A stretch of 16,488 bases of DNA from an uncultured Bacteroidota bacterium (GTDB lineage: Bacteria; Bacteroidota; Bacteroidia; Flavobacteriales; Schleiferiaceae), in contig CAJXMS010000012.1 in assembly GCA_913056475.1 (NCBI GenBank), positions 1 to 16,488 of the forward strand. The letters run 5' to 3'. This document shows positions 7,655 to 13,971 of this stretch, one piece after another. The notes beneath the pieces were generated by a model. That model saw nothing but the letters and a program-made list of their open reading frames with translations, was not told the origin of the DNA and made no database searches. Positions within the stretch are counted from its first letter, which is position 1. Each line of letters opens with the position of its first letter. A program made the position numbers and the translations under genes.

Positions 7655-8419
7655 GTGAAAAACTGGACTTACCTCTTTTCGTATCTGTATGTGCCCTGGT
7701 TTTACGTAGCCAATGCCCTGGCGATACTCCTCCTCTTGCCCTTGCTTTTCCTTAGCTCTTTGCGCAAGGAATGGTACCCCTGGTTTTTTCAGCTGGAACG
7801 CCTGTGGGCCCGGCTTTCCCTTTTCTTTTGCGGTATGTGGGCGGTAATTGACTGGGAAGAACGCCCCCGCGCGGACGGTCAGTACATCATCGTGGCCAAT
7901 CATACCAGCATGATCGACATTCACCTCACCCTGCGGGTGTTTTACAATCGCTTCCTCTTTATCGGTAAAAAAGAGCTCACCAAGTTGCCCCTCTTCGGTT
8001 ATTTTTACCAAAAAACCAACCTCCTGGTAGACCGCAAAAGCCTAAATAGCCGCCGGGAAGTTTTTGAAAAAGCGGGCCACGCCCTGCGCGATGGGGTGGG
8101 CCTGTGCATTTATCCCGAGGGCATCGCTCAGGACTTCAAGCTCCTGGCGCCCTTTAAGGTGGGGGCTTTCCGGCTGGCGGTGGAACATCAGGTGCCCATT
8201 ATCCCGGTGAGCTTTTACGACAGCCGCTTTCGCTTGCCTTTTGGCATAGCCGGCGCCGGGCCGGGCCGCTTGAGGGTTACCGTGCATAAAGCCATCTATC
8301 CCCAGTCCCAGGACCCTCAAGAAGCCAAGCGCCTGAAGGAAGCCAGCTATAATGTAATTTCGCAAGCGCTCTACGCCAAAATCCCCCATTATGAAACTGA
8401 CCCCCGCCGAAGTAGATAA
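7655..8419 (+). CDS. plsC: 1-acyl-sn-glycerol-3-phosphate acyltransferase
   Basis: A 254-residue membrane-bound acyltransferase that adds the second acyl chain to lysophosphatidic acid, giving phosphatidic acid. The N-terminus holds a hydrophobic helix (ANALAILLLLPLLFLSSL). The catalytic HX4D motif is HTSMID (His83 to Asp88), preceded by IIVAN. The acyl-acceptor binding motif is YPEGI (Glu155 in place of the usual EGT context) followed by FKVGAFRLA, and VPIIPVSF follows. The frame is open back to a TTG at 7646, but I chose GTG 7655: it gives the family-like opening VKNWTYLFSYLYVPWFY and the TTG lies within a promoter-like box. No ATG is available upstream in frame. The 3' end overlaps gatC by 29 bp, implying co-transcription and perhaps translational coupling. 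The downstream pathway link is to the fabH/acc genes in this window. Confidence 0.92.
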   Translation: MKNWTYLFSYLYVPWFYVANALAILLLLPLLFLSSLRKEWYPWFFQLERLWARLSLFFCGMWAVIDWEERPRADGQYIIVANHTSMIDIHLTLRVFYNRFLFIGKKELTKLPLFGYFYQKTNLLVDRKSLNSRREVFEKAGHALRDGVGLCIYPEGIAQDFKLLAPFKVGAFRLAVEHQVPIIPVSFYDSRFRLPFGIAGAGPGRLRVTVHKAIYPQSQDPQEAKRLKEASYNVISQALYAKIPHYETDPRRSR

Positions 8420-8702
8420 GCTCGCCCACCTAGCGCGGCTCGAATTTTCCGAAACGGAAAAAAAAGCCATGCTGGAAGATATGGATAAGATCCTGCAGTT
8501 TGTGGATAAAATTGGCGAGCTGGACCTCGATGGCGTGGAGCCCCTGGTGTACCTCAACGAAGAAAACCAGGCCCTGCGCCCGGATCAAGTGGCGCAAACG
8601 GTAACCAAGGATGAGGCCCTTAAAAATGCCCCGCAACGGGATACGGACTACTTCCTGGTGCCCAAGGTGATGCAGCGGGGCCAGGAAGAGGATCCTTCTT
8701 AG
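8391..8702 (+). CDS. gatC: Aspartyl/glutamyl-tRNA amidotransferase subunit C
   Basis: A 103-residue small subunit of the GatCAB amidotransferase, which converts Glu-tRNA-Gln (or Asp-tRNA-Asn) to the amidated form. The opening LTPAEVDKLAHLARLEFSE and the central segment ILQFVDKIGELDLDGVEPL are the GatC signature. The tail (ALRPDQV...LKNAPQRDTDYFLVPKVM) is the conserved region that wraps around GatA. Length is normal. It begins within the end of plsC (29-bp overlap in another frame), so its translation probably depends on plsC. gatA and gatB are not in the window. No clear terminator follows; the nearest structure is a 7-bp hairpin (8734-8758) without a T tract directly after it. Confidence 0.95.
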   Translation: MKLTPAEVDKLAHLARLEFSETEKKAMLEDMDKILQFVDKIGELDLDGVEPLVYLNEENQALRPDQVAQTVTKDEALKNAPQRDTDYFLVPKVMQRGQEEDPS

Positions 8703-8740
8703 GGTCTGTCTAGAAATTCCGCTCCCCTCTCGCGGCGTTT

Positions 8741-9040
8741 GTGCTCTCCTTAAACGCCAAACTCCCCTTTTTGAAGCTACGCATACCTCTCCTAAAAACC
8801 GGGACAGGCGCCGAAAATATGGAGACCGGCGCTTACCAACTTTCTAAACCCGACAGCGCACCGCATGGACAGACAGTACTCAAAGGCTTTCCGCTGATTT
8901 TTGGCCGCCAGCGCGTCCTTTTCAACGGACAGTCGCTACGGGCAAACGAAATCTATACCGCCGATAAACTGTTTCCTCTCCGGCACCTAGTATCCTTGTT
9001 ACCTCAAGAAAATATAGAGCGGTGTTTCTGCTCCAGGTAG
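8741..9040 (+). CDS. Doubtful small ORF in a gene-poor stretch
   Basis: The 362 nt between gatC and the next terminator hold one open frame of 99 codons from a GTG at 8741, or 74 from the ATG at 8820. The translation (for example HGQTVLKGFPLIFGRQRVLF, then NEIYTADKLFPLRHLVSLLP) matches no family I know. It has no signal peptide, repeat or membrane segment. No -7 box or ribosome site supports either start, and the GTG sits in the loop of a small hairpin (GGCGTTT...AAACGCC, 8734-8758). G+C is lower than in flanking genes by eye. It could be a small hypothetical protein, a decayed gene remnant, or chance. The opposite strand has several stops and nothing recognisable. Confidence 0.2.
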   Translation: MLSLNAKLPFLKLRIPLLKTGTGAENMETGAYQLSKPDSAPHGQTVLKGFPLIFGRQRVLFNGQSLRANEIYTADKLFPLRHLVSLLPQENIERCFCSR

Positions 9041-9064
9041 CCCCTCCTTTGGCCGGCAGGCCCC

Positions 9065-9101
9065 AAAAAAAAAGCCCCACTGGAGTAGATCCAGCGGGGC
9101 T
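9065..9101 (-). terminator. Rho-independent terminator of the four-module secreted protein gene
   Basis: The minus strand forms a 12-bp stem, AGCCCCGCTGGA with TCCAGTGGGGCT (one G-U pair), around a 5-nt loop. Nine T residues follow. It starts about 25 nt after the stop codon at 9127. Confidence 0.9.
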
Positions 9102-9126
9102 TGCATATTAAAGGAAGTCGGCGTGC

Positions 9127-10800
9127 TTAGCGCACCATGATCTTTTGGGTGCGGCGGTGGCCTTTTTCGTCTTGTACTTGCAGTAAGAATACGCCGGTGC
9201 CGAGGTTTTCGGCGCGAAGGGTTACCTCGCCACGCGCTTCACTCACTTCGTGTACCAGGGCGCCGGTACTGTTGTACACTTTCAGATGATACGCGCCAGC
9301 ACCCAGGGCTACCGTGGAGGTATTTTGGAAGGGGTTGGGGTACACGCTAAAGCGCAGGGCTTCGGCTTCATCCAGGCCGATGGTGGCGCAATCGCTCCAC
9401 TTAGCGCTCAGGGTTTGGGGCTGATCATCCGGACGGATAAAGAAGCGGTTGAAGCTGCCGGTACCGCTGGGCTCGAGGCAAGTGGTGTCGTTGGCGTTGG
9501 CAAAGTCTTCCTCCGTTTGGTTAGCGCTACCGTCTTCTACCATGAATTTATAGGATATTTTGCCGGGGCACACATCACTAATGGTAGTAGCGAATACACC
9601 GGGGGTTCCGGTGGGGGTCATTTCTACCGCGCCAGACTGCCAGGGGGGAGTAGTGAAATCGCCGATGAGGAATACCTTAGTGAAGCTTACCGTGGCCTGG
9701 CTGAGATCTACCTCGAAGGTAATGTCGCTCGGGGCGGGCTTGGGCAGGCAAGCGCCTACCGTATCAAAGCCAAAGCAGCGTACGGGCACGGTAGTATCGC
9801 CGTTAAAGTTTACCACTTTATTGGCACCTCCTTCCCAGTTGGTTCCGGAAGTATCGTGGAAGCGGGCTTTGTACTCAAAAGAAGGGGCGGTAAAGCGGCC
9901 GGTGTAGGTATACACCATGTCGCCATCGGGATCGGTGGCCAAATCGGGGCTCACGCCACCGGGCCAGCCGTTGAAGGGTCCGGCCAGGCTTACCGTATCG
10001 GTAGCGGGGTCAAAGCCGCATACGGCGCTCATATCTACTTGGAGCGTTACGTTAAAAGTGTCGGGCACAAAGCAAGCACCGCACTGACCAAAGCAGGTAG
10101 GACCAGCTACGGTATCGCCGCTTACAATCACCTGGCGGTTGCTATTAACCGCACAGGCAGCAGGCACGCTTTCGTCCGTACCCCATGCCGCACCGTTGAG
10201 GTACTTGAACTGAACCGTGTCGCCGGTGGGGATGTAGGCTACGTAGCGGTAGAGGCTGTCTCCGAGGTAGTCAAAAGCCATGGACTTGCCGGGGGTCCAG
10301 CCCTGAAAGTTACCGGCTATGCTTACGGTATCGGCCACCATAGACTGCTGTTCCATATCTACCAGGAAGGTGAGGTTTTCGTGGTTGGCGGGCGCATTGC
10401 CGCCAAACTCGATAGCGGGGAGCGTGGTGTCGCTGTGGATCTTCACGTAGCGGTTGCCATTGCTGTTATCGTAACCTTTGCCCAGGCTTACCTGGCTTTC
10501 GGCGGGTACGCCTTCATCGGTGCCCCAGGCATTGCCATTGAGGTACTTGAATTCGTACTGACCGTCCGGTATGGTTACCGTTACTTCGTAAATATTGGAA
10601 GTACCCACCTGGGTCAGCTGGGTGGCGGAGGGGTCCCAATTTCCGGCAAAACCAGCCGTATCCTGGAAGTTGCCCGCGATATGGACTCCGTTGGCACTTA
10701 CCGTTTGGCCGCTCATGTCTACCTGGAAGGTCACGTTGCGCTGGGCTACCAGGGCAGTACCCATAAGCAAGGCCATTGCGAATGTGTAAAGTTTCATCAT
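9127..10800 (-). CDS. T9SS type A secreted protein with four tandem starch-binding-like Ig modules
   Basis: This 557-residue protein has a Sec signal peptide (1-19, MKLYTFAMALLMGTALVA). Four related beta-sandwich modules lie at about 22-132, 142-238, 249-344 and 359-456. Each opens with a VTFQVDMS-like strand, then has a (V/L)xIAGxFxGW-like turn and an (F/Y)K(Y/F) strand near its end. Modules 1 and 2 share KYLNGxAWGTDExVPA. Conserved Trp at 55, 168, 279 and 387 and a second Trp at 92, 206 and 322 suggest sugar stacking; module 4 lacks the second Trp. Residues 482-557 (RFSVYPNPFQNTSTVAL ... TQKIMVR) are a type A T9SS sorting domain, so the protein should be exported across the outer membrane. 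No catalytic domain is visible. The family resembles CBM20/E-set-type alpha-glucan-binding modules. Its divergent neighbour is a GH13 glucan hydrolase, which supports a starch/maltodextrin-binding role. Binding itself is inferred. Confidence 0.9.
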   Translation of the reverse strand: MMKLYTFAMALLMGTALVAQRNVTFQVDMSGQTVSANGVHIAGNFQDTAGFAGNWDPSATQLTQVGTSNIYEVTVTIPDGQYEFKYLNGNAWGTDEGVPAESQVSLGKGYDNSNGNRYVKIHSDTTLPAIEFGGNAPANHENLTFLVDMEQQSMVADTVSIAGNFQGWTPGKSMAFDYLGDSLYRYVAYIPTGDTVQFKYLNGAAWGTDESVPAACAVNSNRQVIVSGDTVAGPTCFGQCGACFVPDTFNVTLQVDMSAVCGFDPATDTVSLAGPFNGWPGGVSPDLATDPDGDMVYTYTGRFTAPSFEYKARFHDTSGTNWEGGANKVVNFNGDTTVPVRCFGFDTVGACLPKPAPSDITFEVDLSQATVSFTKVFLIGDFTTPPWQSGAVEMTPTGTPGVFATTISDVCPGKISYKFMVEDGSANQTEEDFANANDTTCLEPSGTGSFNRFFIRPDDQPQTLSAKWSDCATIGLDEAEALRFSVYPNPFQNTSTVALGAGAYHLKVYNSTGALVHEVSEARGEVTLRAENLGTGVFLLQVQDEKGHRRTQKIMVR

Positions 10801-10850
10801 GGTTTAAAGTATTAAAGGGATTAGTAAGTGTATTTTTTACAATTACCTCG

Positions 10851-10858
10851 CAAAGTAA
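10851..10858 (-). promoter_or_regulatory. Possible -7 element for the four-module secreted protein gene
   Basis: The minus strand reads TTACTTTG (7 of 8 consensus positions), about 50 nt before the ATG at 10800, in an AT-rich divergent spacer. A TTG (10876-10874) lies 15 nt upstream, closer than usual. On the plus strand of the same spacer TACTATTG (10881-10888, 7 of 8) could serve the GH13 gene. Shared control of both genes is possible; no operator-like palindrome was noticed. Confidence 0.3.
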
Positions 10859-10908
10859 CGAAAAATTTGTTTTCAAGTATTACTATTGCATCAAGTTTTT
10901 CCCGCACC

Positions 10909-12738
10909 ATGACTCACATTAAGTTTCTTATCACTGGTTCATTAACCTTCATTCTGCTATTTGCCGGACCCACGCCCTCCCTAAGCGGGCAAAGTAAAGT
11001 GTACCCCCCACACTGGTTTACCGGTTTGCAAAACGATACCCTGGAGCTTTTACTATACCGTCCAGAGGGCATCAAGCAGGCCCCCGCTCTCAAGCAAGAA
11101 GGACCCCAGGTACTGAATAGCCAGGTAGCCCCCAATGAGCAGTACGCTTACCTCCTGCTTTCCCTGGAGGATTTTAAAGGCCAGGGCTTCCGCATCCAGC
11201 TGGGCGATACCAGCCTAAACTATGAGCTCAAAACACCCCACCCCCACCAAACCGCCGGCCTGAGCCCCGCCGATGCCCTTTACCTCATCACCCCGGATCG
11301 CTTTGCCAACGGCGATACCCTTAACGACCGCCTGCCCGGCTTCCAGGAAGAAAAGTACGGCCGGGAAAAGCCCTTTGGCCGCCACGGAGGCGACCTCGCC
11401 GGCATCCGCCAGCACCTCGATTATATCGATACCCTGGGCTTTAGCACCCTCTGGATCTCGCCCCTGCTTACCAATGACCAGCCCCATGAAAGCTACCACG
11501 GCTACGCCATTACCGATCACTTCCGCATTGACCCCCGCTTCGGCAGCAATGCCCAGTACCAGGCCCTGGTAAACGAACTCCACCAGCGGGATATGAAAAT
11601 GGTCATGGATGTGGTCTACAATCACGTGGGCGACCAGCACCCCTTATTCCAAAACCCGCCCGACAGCAGTTTCTTCCACTTCTTTCCCCAGTTTCGCAAA
11701 ACCCAGTACCGCGCCTCCACCCTTAGCGACCCCCACGCCTCGCAGCACGATAAAGTTACCTTTTCTCAAGGCTGGTTTGACCACCACATGCCGGACCTTA
11801 ACCAGCGCAATCCCCACCTGGCCCGCTACCTCATCCAGCAAAGCCTCTGGTGGATACTCGAATACGGCCTCGACGGTTTCCGTATAGACACCTACGCCTA
11901 CCCCGATCAAGCCTTTATGAGCCGCCTGGCCCAGCGCATTCATCAAGAACGACCCCAGTTTTTCCTCTTTGGAGAACTGTGGGTCCACATGCCCGAGATC
12001 CAGAGCTACTTCAGCCACCCCCAGCCCCATAACCCCATAAACTCCCACCTGGACGGCCTCACCGATTTCACCGGCTACTACGCCCTCCTGGAAGCGCTCA
12101 ACCAGCCCCAAAGCTGGACTGGCGGCATCACAAAGCTCTACTACCGCCTGGCCGCCGATTACCTCTACCAAAGCCCGGACAGCCTCATCACCTTCCTGGA
12201 CAATCATGACCTCGCCCGCGTATATGGCGCCCTGGGCCAGGACACCGCTAAGCTCAAAGTAGCCCTGGGCCTGCTCTACACCCTCCGGGGCATCCCCTGT
12301 ACCTACTACGGCACCGAAGCCCTCCTCGCCCAAACCAGCAACCACGGCCTCATTCGAGAAGATTTCCCCGGCGGCTGGCCCCGTGATACGCTCAACCTCT
12401 TTGACCCCACCCAGCACCGCGGCGCCCAAAAGACCATTTGGAACTACCTGCAGGACCTCCTACAGTGGCGCCGCACCAGCCCCGCCATTACCCAGGGGCA
12501 GTTTACCCACTTCCTCCCGCAAGAGAACGTTTACGCCTACCTGCGCCACCACCCCCAAGACACCGTGTTGGTGCTGGTCAATGCCCACCCCGAAGAAAAG
12601 CGCCGCGTAGCCCTCTCCCGCTTTCGCGAGCTTTGGCCACAGGGCAGCGCCGCCATAAGCCGCCCCCAGGGCCGCCCCTTTTCCGCCAAAAGCATAACCC
12701 TACCCCCCATGAGCATACGCATTTTGCAAAAGCAGTAA
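10909..12738 (+). CDS. Exported GH13 alpha-amylase family enzyme, cyclomaltodextrinase/neopullulanase (SusA)-like
   Basis: The predicted protein has 609 residues from the ATG at 10909. This start yields a clean signal peptide (MTHIKFLITGSLTFILLFAG, cleavage near SLSGQ), while the frame's GTG at 10828 would add 27 residues in front of it. After the signal, VYPPHWFTGLQNDTLELLLY is the opening of a cyclomaltodextrinase N-terminal Ig domain. The TIM barrel starts at DALYLITPDRFANGD. Catalytic regions are intact: region I DVVYNHVG (from Asp234), region II GFRIDTYAY with nucleophile Asp327, region III FGELWV with acid/base Glu356, and region IV FLDNHD with Asp434. A C-terminal beta domain ends at the stop, and no T9SS signal is present, so the periplasm or outer-membrane periplasmic face is the likely site. 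It should hydrolyse maltodextrins, cyclodextrins or pullulan; exact specificity is not readable. The divergent gene encodes a starch-binding-like protein. Confidence 0.93.
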   Translation: MTHIKFLITGSLTFILLFAGPTPSLSGQSKVYPPHWFTGLQNDTLELLLYRPEGIKQAPALKQEGPQVLNSQVAPNEQYAYLLLSLEDFKGQGFRIQLGDTSLNYELKTPHPHQTAGLSPADALYLITPDRFANGDTLNDRLPGFQEEKYGREKPFGRHGGDLAGIRQHLDYIDTLGFSTLWISPLLTNDQPHESYHGYAITDHFRIDPRFGSNAQYQALVNELHQRDMKMVMDVVYNHVGDQHPLFQNPPDSSFFHFFPQFRKTQYRASTLSDPHASQHDKVTFSQGWFDHHMPDLNQRNPHLARYLIQQSLWWILEYGLDGFRIDTYAYPDQAFMSRLAQRIHQERPQFFLFGELWVHMPEIQSYFSHPQPHNPINSHLDGLTDFTGYYALLEALNQPQSWTGGITKLYYRLAADYLYQSPDSLITFLDNHDLARVYGALGQDTAKLKVALGLLYTLRGIPCTYYGTEALLAQTSNHGLIREDFPGGWPRDTLNLFDPTQHRGAQKTIWNYLQDLLQWRRTSPAITQGQFTHFLPQENVYAYLRHHPQDTVLVLVNAHPEEKRRVALSRFRELWPQGSAAISRPQGRPFSAKSITLPPMSIRILQKQ

Positions 12739-12740
12739 AA

Positions 12741-12920
12741 GGGCGCCTACGGGCCATCCGTTCCGGGTCCTCGGTTGCCGGCCACGGCGCACCAGCCCCT
12801 GCGGGGGCTCCTACCGTCGCCTCCTCGCGGGCGGTGCCGCCGGGCCGCCATCCTGCGGGCCCTCCCCTCCTGTCCCTGGCGCGGGGGGCCGCTCCTCCGC
12901 CAGCGGGCCGGCCGCCCAAA
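12741..12920. other. Extreme-GC intergenic block, possible dispersed palindromic element or structured RNA
   Basis: By hand count 145 of these 180 bases are G or C (about 80%), well above the neighbouring genes. The block fills the spacer between the GH13 stop (12738) and the glycosyltransferase promoter-like box (12935). It contains short perfect inverted repeats: AGCCCC-TGCG-GGGGCT (12794-12809), GGCGG-TG-CCGCC, GCGG-GGGG-CCGC, and the palindrome GGCCGGCC (12906-12913). Open frames cross it in several phases, as expected when stops are depleted by high GC. Their translations are Pro/Arg/Gly/Ala-rich and resemble no protein. It has no T tract, so it is not a standard terminator for the GH13 gene. 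A repeat family, a small RNA and a cloning-resistant spacer all remain possible. Confidence 0.55.
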
Positions 12921-12934
12921 TAGGTCCTCGACCT

Positions 12935-12942
12935 TACCTTTG
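12935..12942 (+). promoter_or_regulatory. Candidate -7 element for the glycosyltransferase gene
   Basis: TACCTTTG matches TAnnTTTG exactly and ends 6 nt before the ATG at 12949, the same spacing as at plsC. Transcription would start at or beside the ATG. The -33 position falls in the end of the GC-rich block and shows no TTG. Confidence 0.45.
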
Positions 12943-12948
12943 CCGGTT

Positions 12949-13902
12949 ATGAAGATCAGCGGATTTACCATGGGCCGGAATGTAAGTAAACTCTACTACC
13001 CCCTACGGCCAGCCATCGAGTCCATTCTACCCCTGGTAGACGAGTTTGTGGTAGCCCTGGGCGCCGGCGACCCCGACGACAACACCCGGGCCCAGATCGA
13101 GGCCATTGGCTCCCCCAAAATCCGCATAATCCCCACCCAGTGGGACCTCGAAAAATATCCCCGCGGCATGGAAAATGCCCACCAGACCGATCTGGCCATG
13201 CAGGCCTGCAGCGGGGATTGGCTCTTTTATCTCCAGGCAGACGAAGTGGTCCATGAAGACGACCTGCCCGCCATCGAGCAGCAATGCCGCAAATACCTGG
13301 ACGATCCCCAAGTAGAAGGCTTCGTTTTTGACTACCTTCACTTTTGGGGCGATTATGAGCACGTTCACCGCACGCACAATTGGTACCCCCGGGAAGTTCG
13401 CATCGTCCGTAACCGGCCCGATATTCACAGCTGGCGCTCCGCCCAGAGTTTCCGGGTGATGCCCGATTTTGACGGATTGAACTACCGCCGTACCGAAAAC
13501 ATTCGCAAGCTCCAAGTAGCCCCCGCCCACGCCCGGATATTCCACTACGGCTGGGTGCGCCCGCCGCAGCTTATGCGGCACAAGCAAAAAGCCCTGGACA
13601 CCATCCACCACGGCGCCCAAAAGGTAGCTGCTATGGCCCAGCACCAAGCGCGGGAATGGGACTACGGACCACTTCATAAATTACCGCGCTTCCAGGGCAG
13701 CCATCCGGCCGTTATGAAAGACTGGCTAAAGGCCTTTTCCTGGGGCCACAAACTGCAATACCACGGCCCTAGTGACCCCATGCGACCACCTTATAAACAC
13801 GAGCGCCTCAAGTACCGCCTGCTGGCCTTTATCGAACAAAAACTGCTGGGGGGCCGCACCATTGGAGGCGTAAAAAACTACCGTCTGCTCAAACGCAAGT
13901 AA
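12949..13902 (+). CDS. GT2-like glycosyltransferase
   Basis: A 317-residue cytoplasmic protein of the family 2-like glycosyltransferases. It opens with MKISGFTMGRNVSKLYYPL and continues with ESILPLVDEFVVALGAGDPDDNTRAQIEAIGSPKIRII, a nucleotide-sugar-binding fold of this Bacteroidota-type group. WLFYLQADEVVHEDDL (about residues 91-106) holds the acidic metal/donor-site motif in place of a classical DxD. YLHFWGDYEHVHRTHNWYPREVRIV and later IFHYGWVRPPQLM are further family signatures. The C-terminus is basic. I chose ATG 12949 because the frame extends back to a TTG at 12775 only through the GC-rich block, giving a Pro/Arg-rich tail with no family resemblance. Substrate unknown: surface polysaccharide or glycoprotein glycan is plausible, since no partner sugar genes are adjacent. 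The stop codon overlaps a hairpin arm. Confidence 0.88.
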   Translation: MKISGFTMGRNVSKLYYPLRPAIESILPLVDEFVVALGAGDPDDNTRAQIEAIGSPKIRIIPTQWDLEKYPRGMENAHQTDLAMQACSGDWLFYLQADEVVHEDDLPAIEQQCRKYLDDPQVEGFVFDYLHFWGDYEHVHRTHNWYPREVRIVRNRPDIHSWRSAQSFRVMPDFDGLNYRRTENIRKLQVAPAHARIFHYGWVRPPQLMRHKQKALDTIHHGAQKVAAMAQHQAREWDYGPLHKLPRFQGSHPAVMKDWLKAFSWGHKLQYHGPSDPMRPPYKHERLKYRLLAFIEQKLLGGRTIGGVKNYRLLKRK

Positions 13903-13914
13903 GCCCCCCCCAAT

Positions 13915-13964
13915 AAAAAAAGCCCCGGCAGGAGAGCCAGGACTTTCCTTTATTCGGGGGGGCT
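13915..13964 (-). terminator. Terminator of the fabH-accB-accC operon
   Basis: On the minus strand AGCCCC (13964-13959) can pair with GGGGCT (13926-13921), followed directly by seven T residues (13921-13915). The loop is long and contains a smaller AGGA-AAG-TCCT hairpin. The same AGCCCCCCC arm can alternatively pair over 9 bp with GGGGGGGCT at 13910-13902, which would also form on the plus strand right at the glycosyltransferase stop. A bidirectional role is possible. Confidence 0.65.
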
Positions 13965-13971
13965 ATTTGTC

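Noticed and set aside
8701..8760. Possible insertion sequence end (GGGTCTGTCTAGAAATTCC)
   Set aside because: No matching inverted repeat, target duplication or transposase was found in the window; kept only as a weak hint within the gene-poor stretch.
9250..10815. A 521-codon open frame on the plus strand, opposite the four-module secreted protein
   Set aside because: The minus frame has a signal peptide, four repeats and a sorting domain; the plus frame is a Gly/Ala/Tyr-rich shadow without motifs.
10828..10908. A 27-residue N-terminal extension of the GH13 enzyme from a GTG
   Set aside because: Starting at ATG 10909 gives a standard signal peptide at the N-terminus; the extension would bury it and runs through the promoter region.
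12775..12948. A 58-residue N-terminal extension of the glycosyltransferase from a TTG
   Set aside because: It is translated from the 80% G+C block, is Pro/Arg-rich and unlike the family, and the family-typical opening MKISGFT starts at ATG 12949 next to a promoter-like box.
12438..12971. Several overlapping frames of 70-160 codons on both strands across the GC-rich block
   Set aside because: High G+C depletes stop codons in all frames; the products are Pro/Arg/Gly/Ala-rich and contradictory, with no supporting signal.
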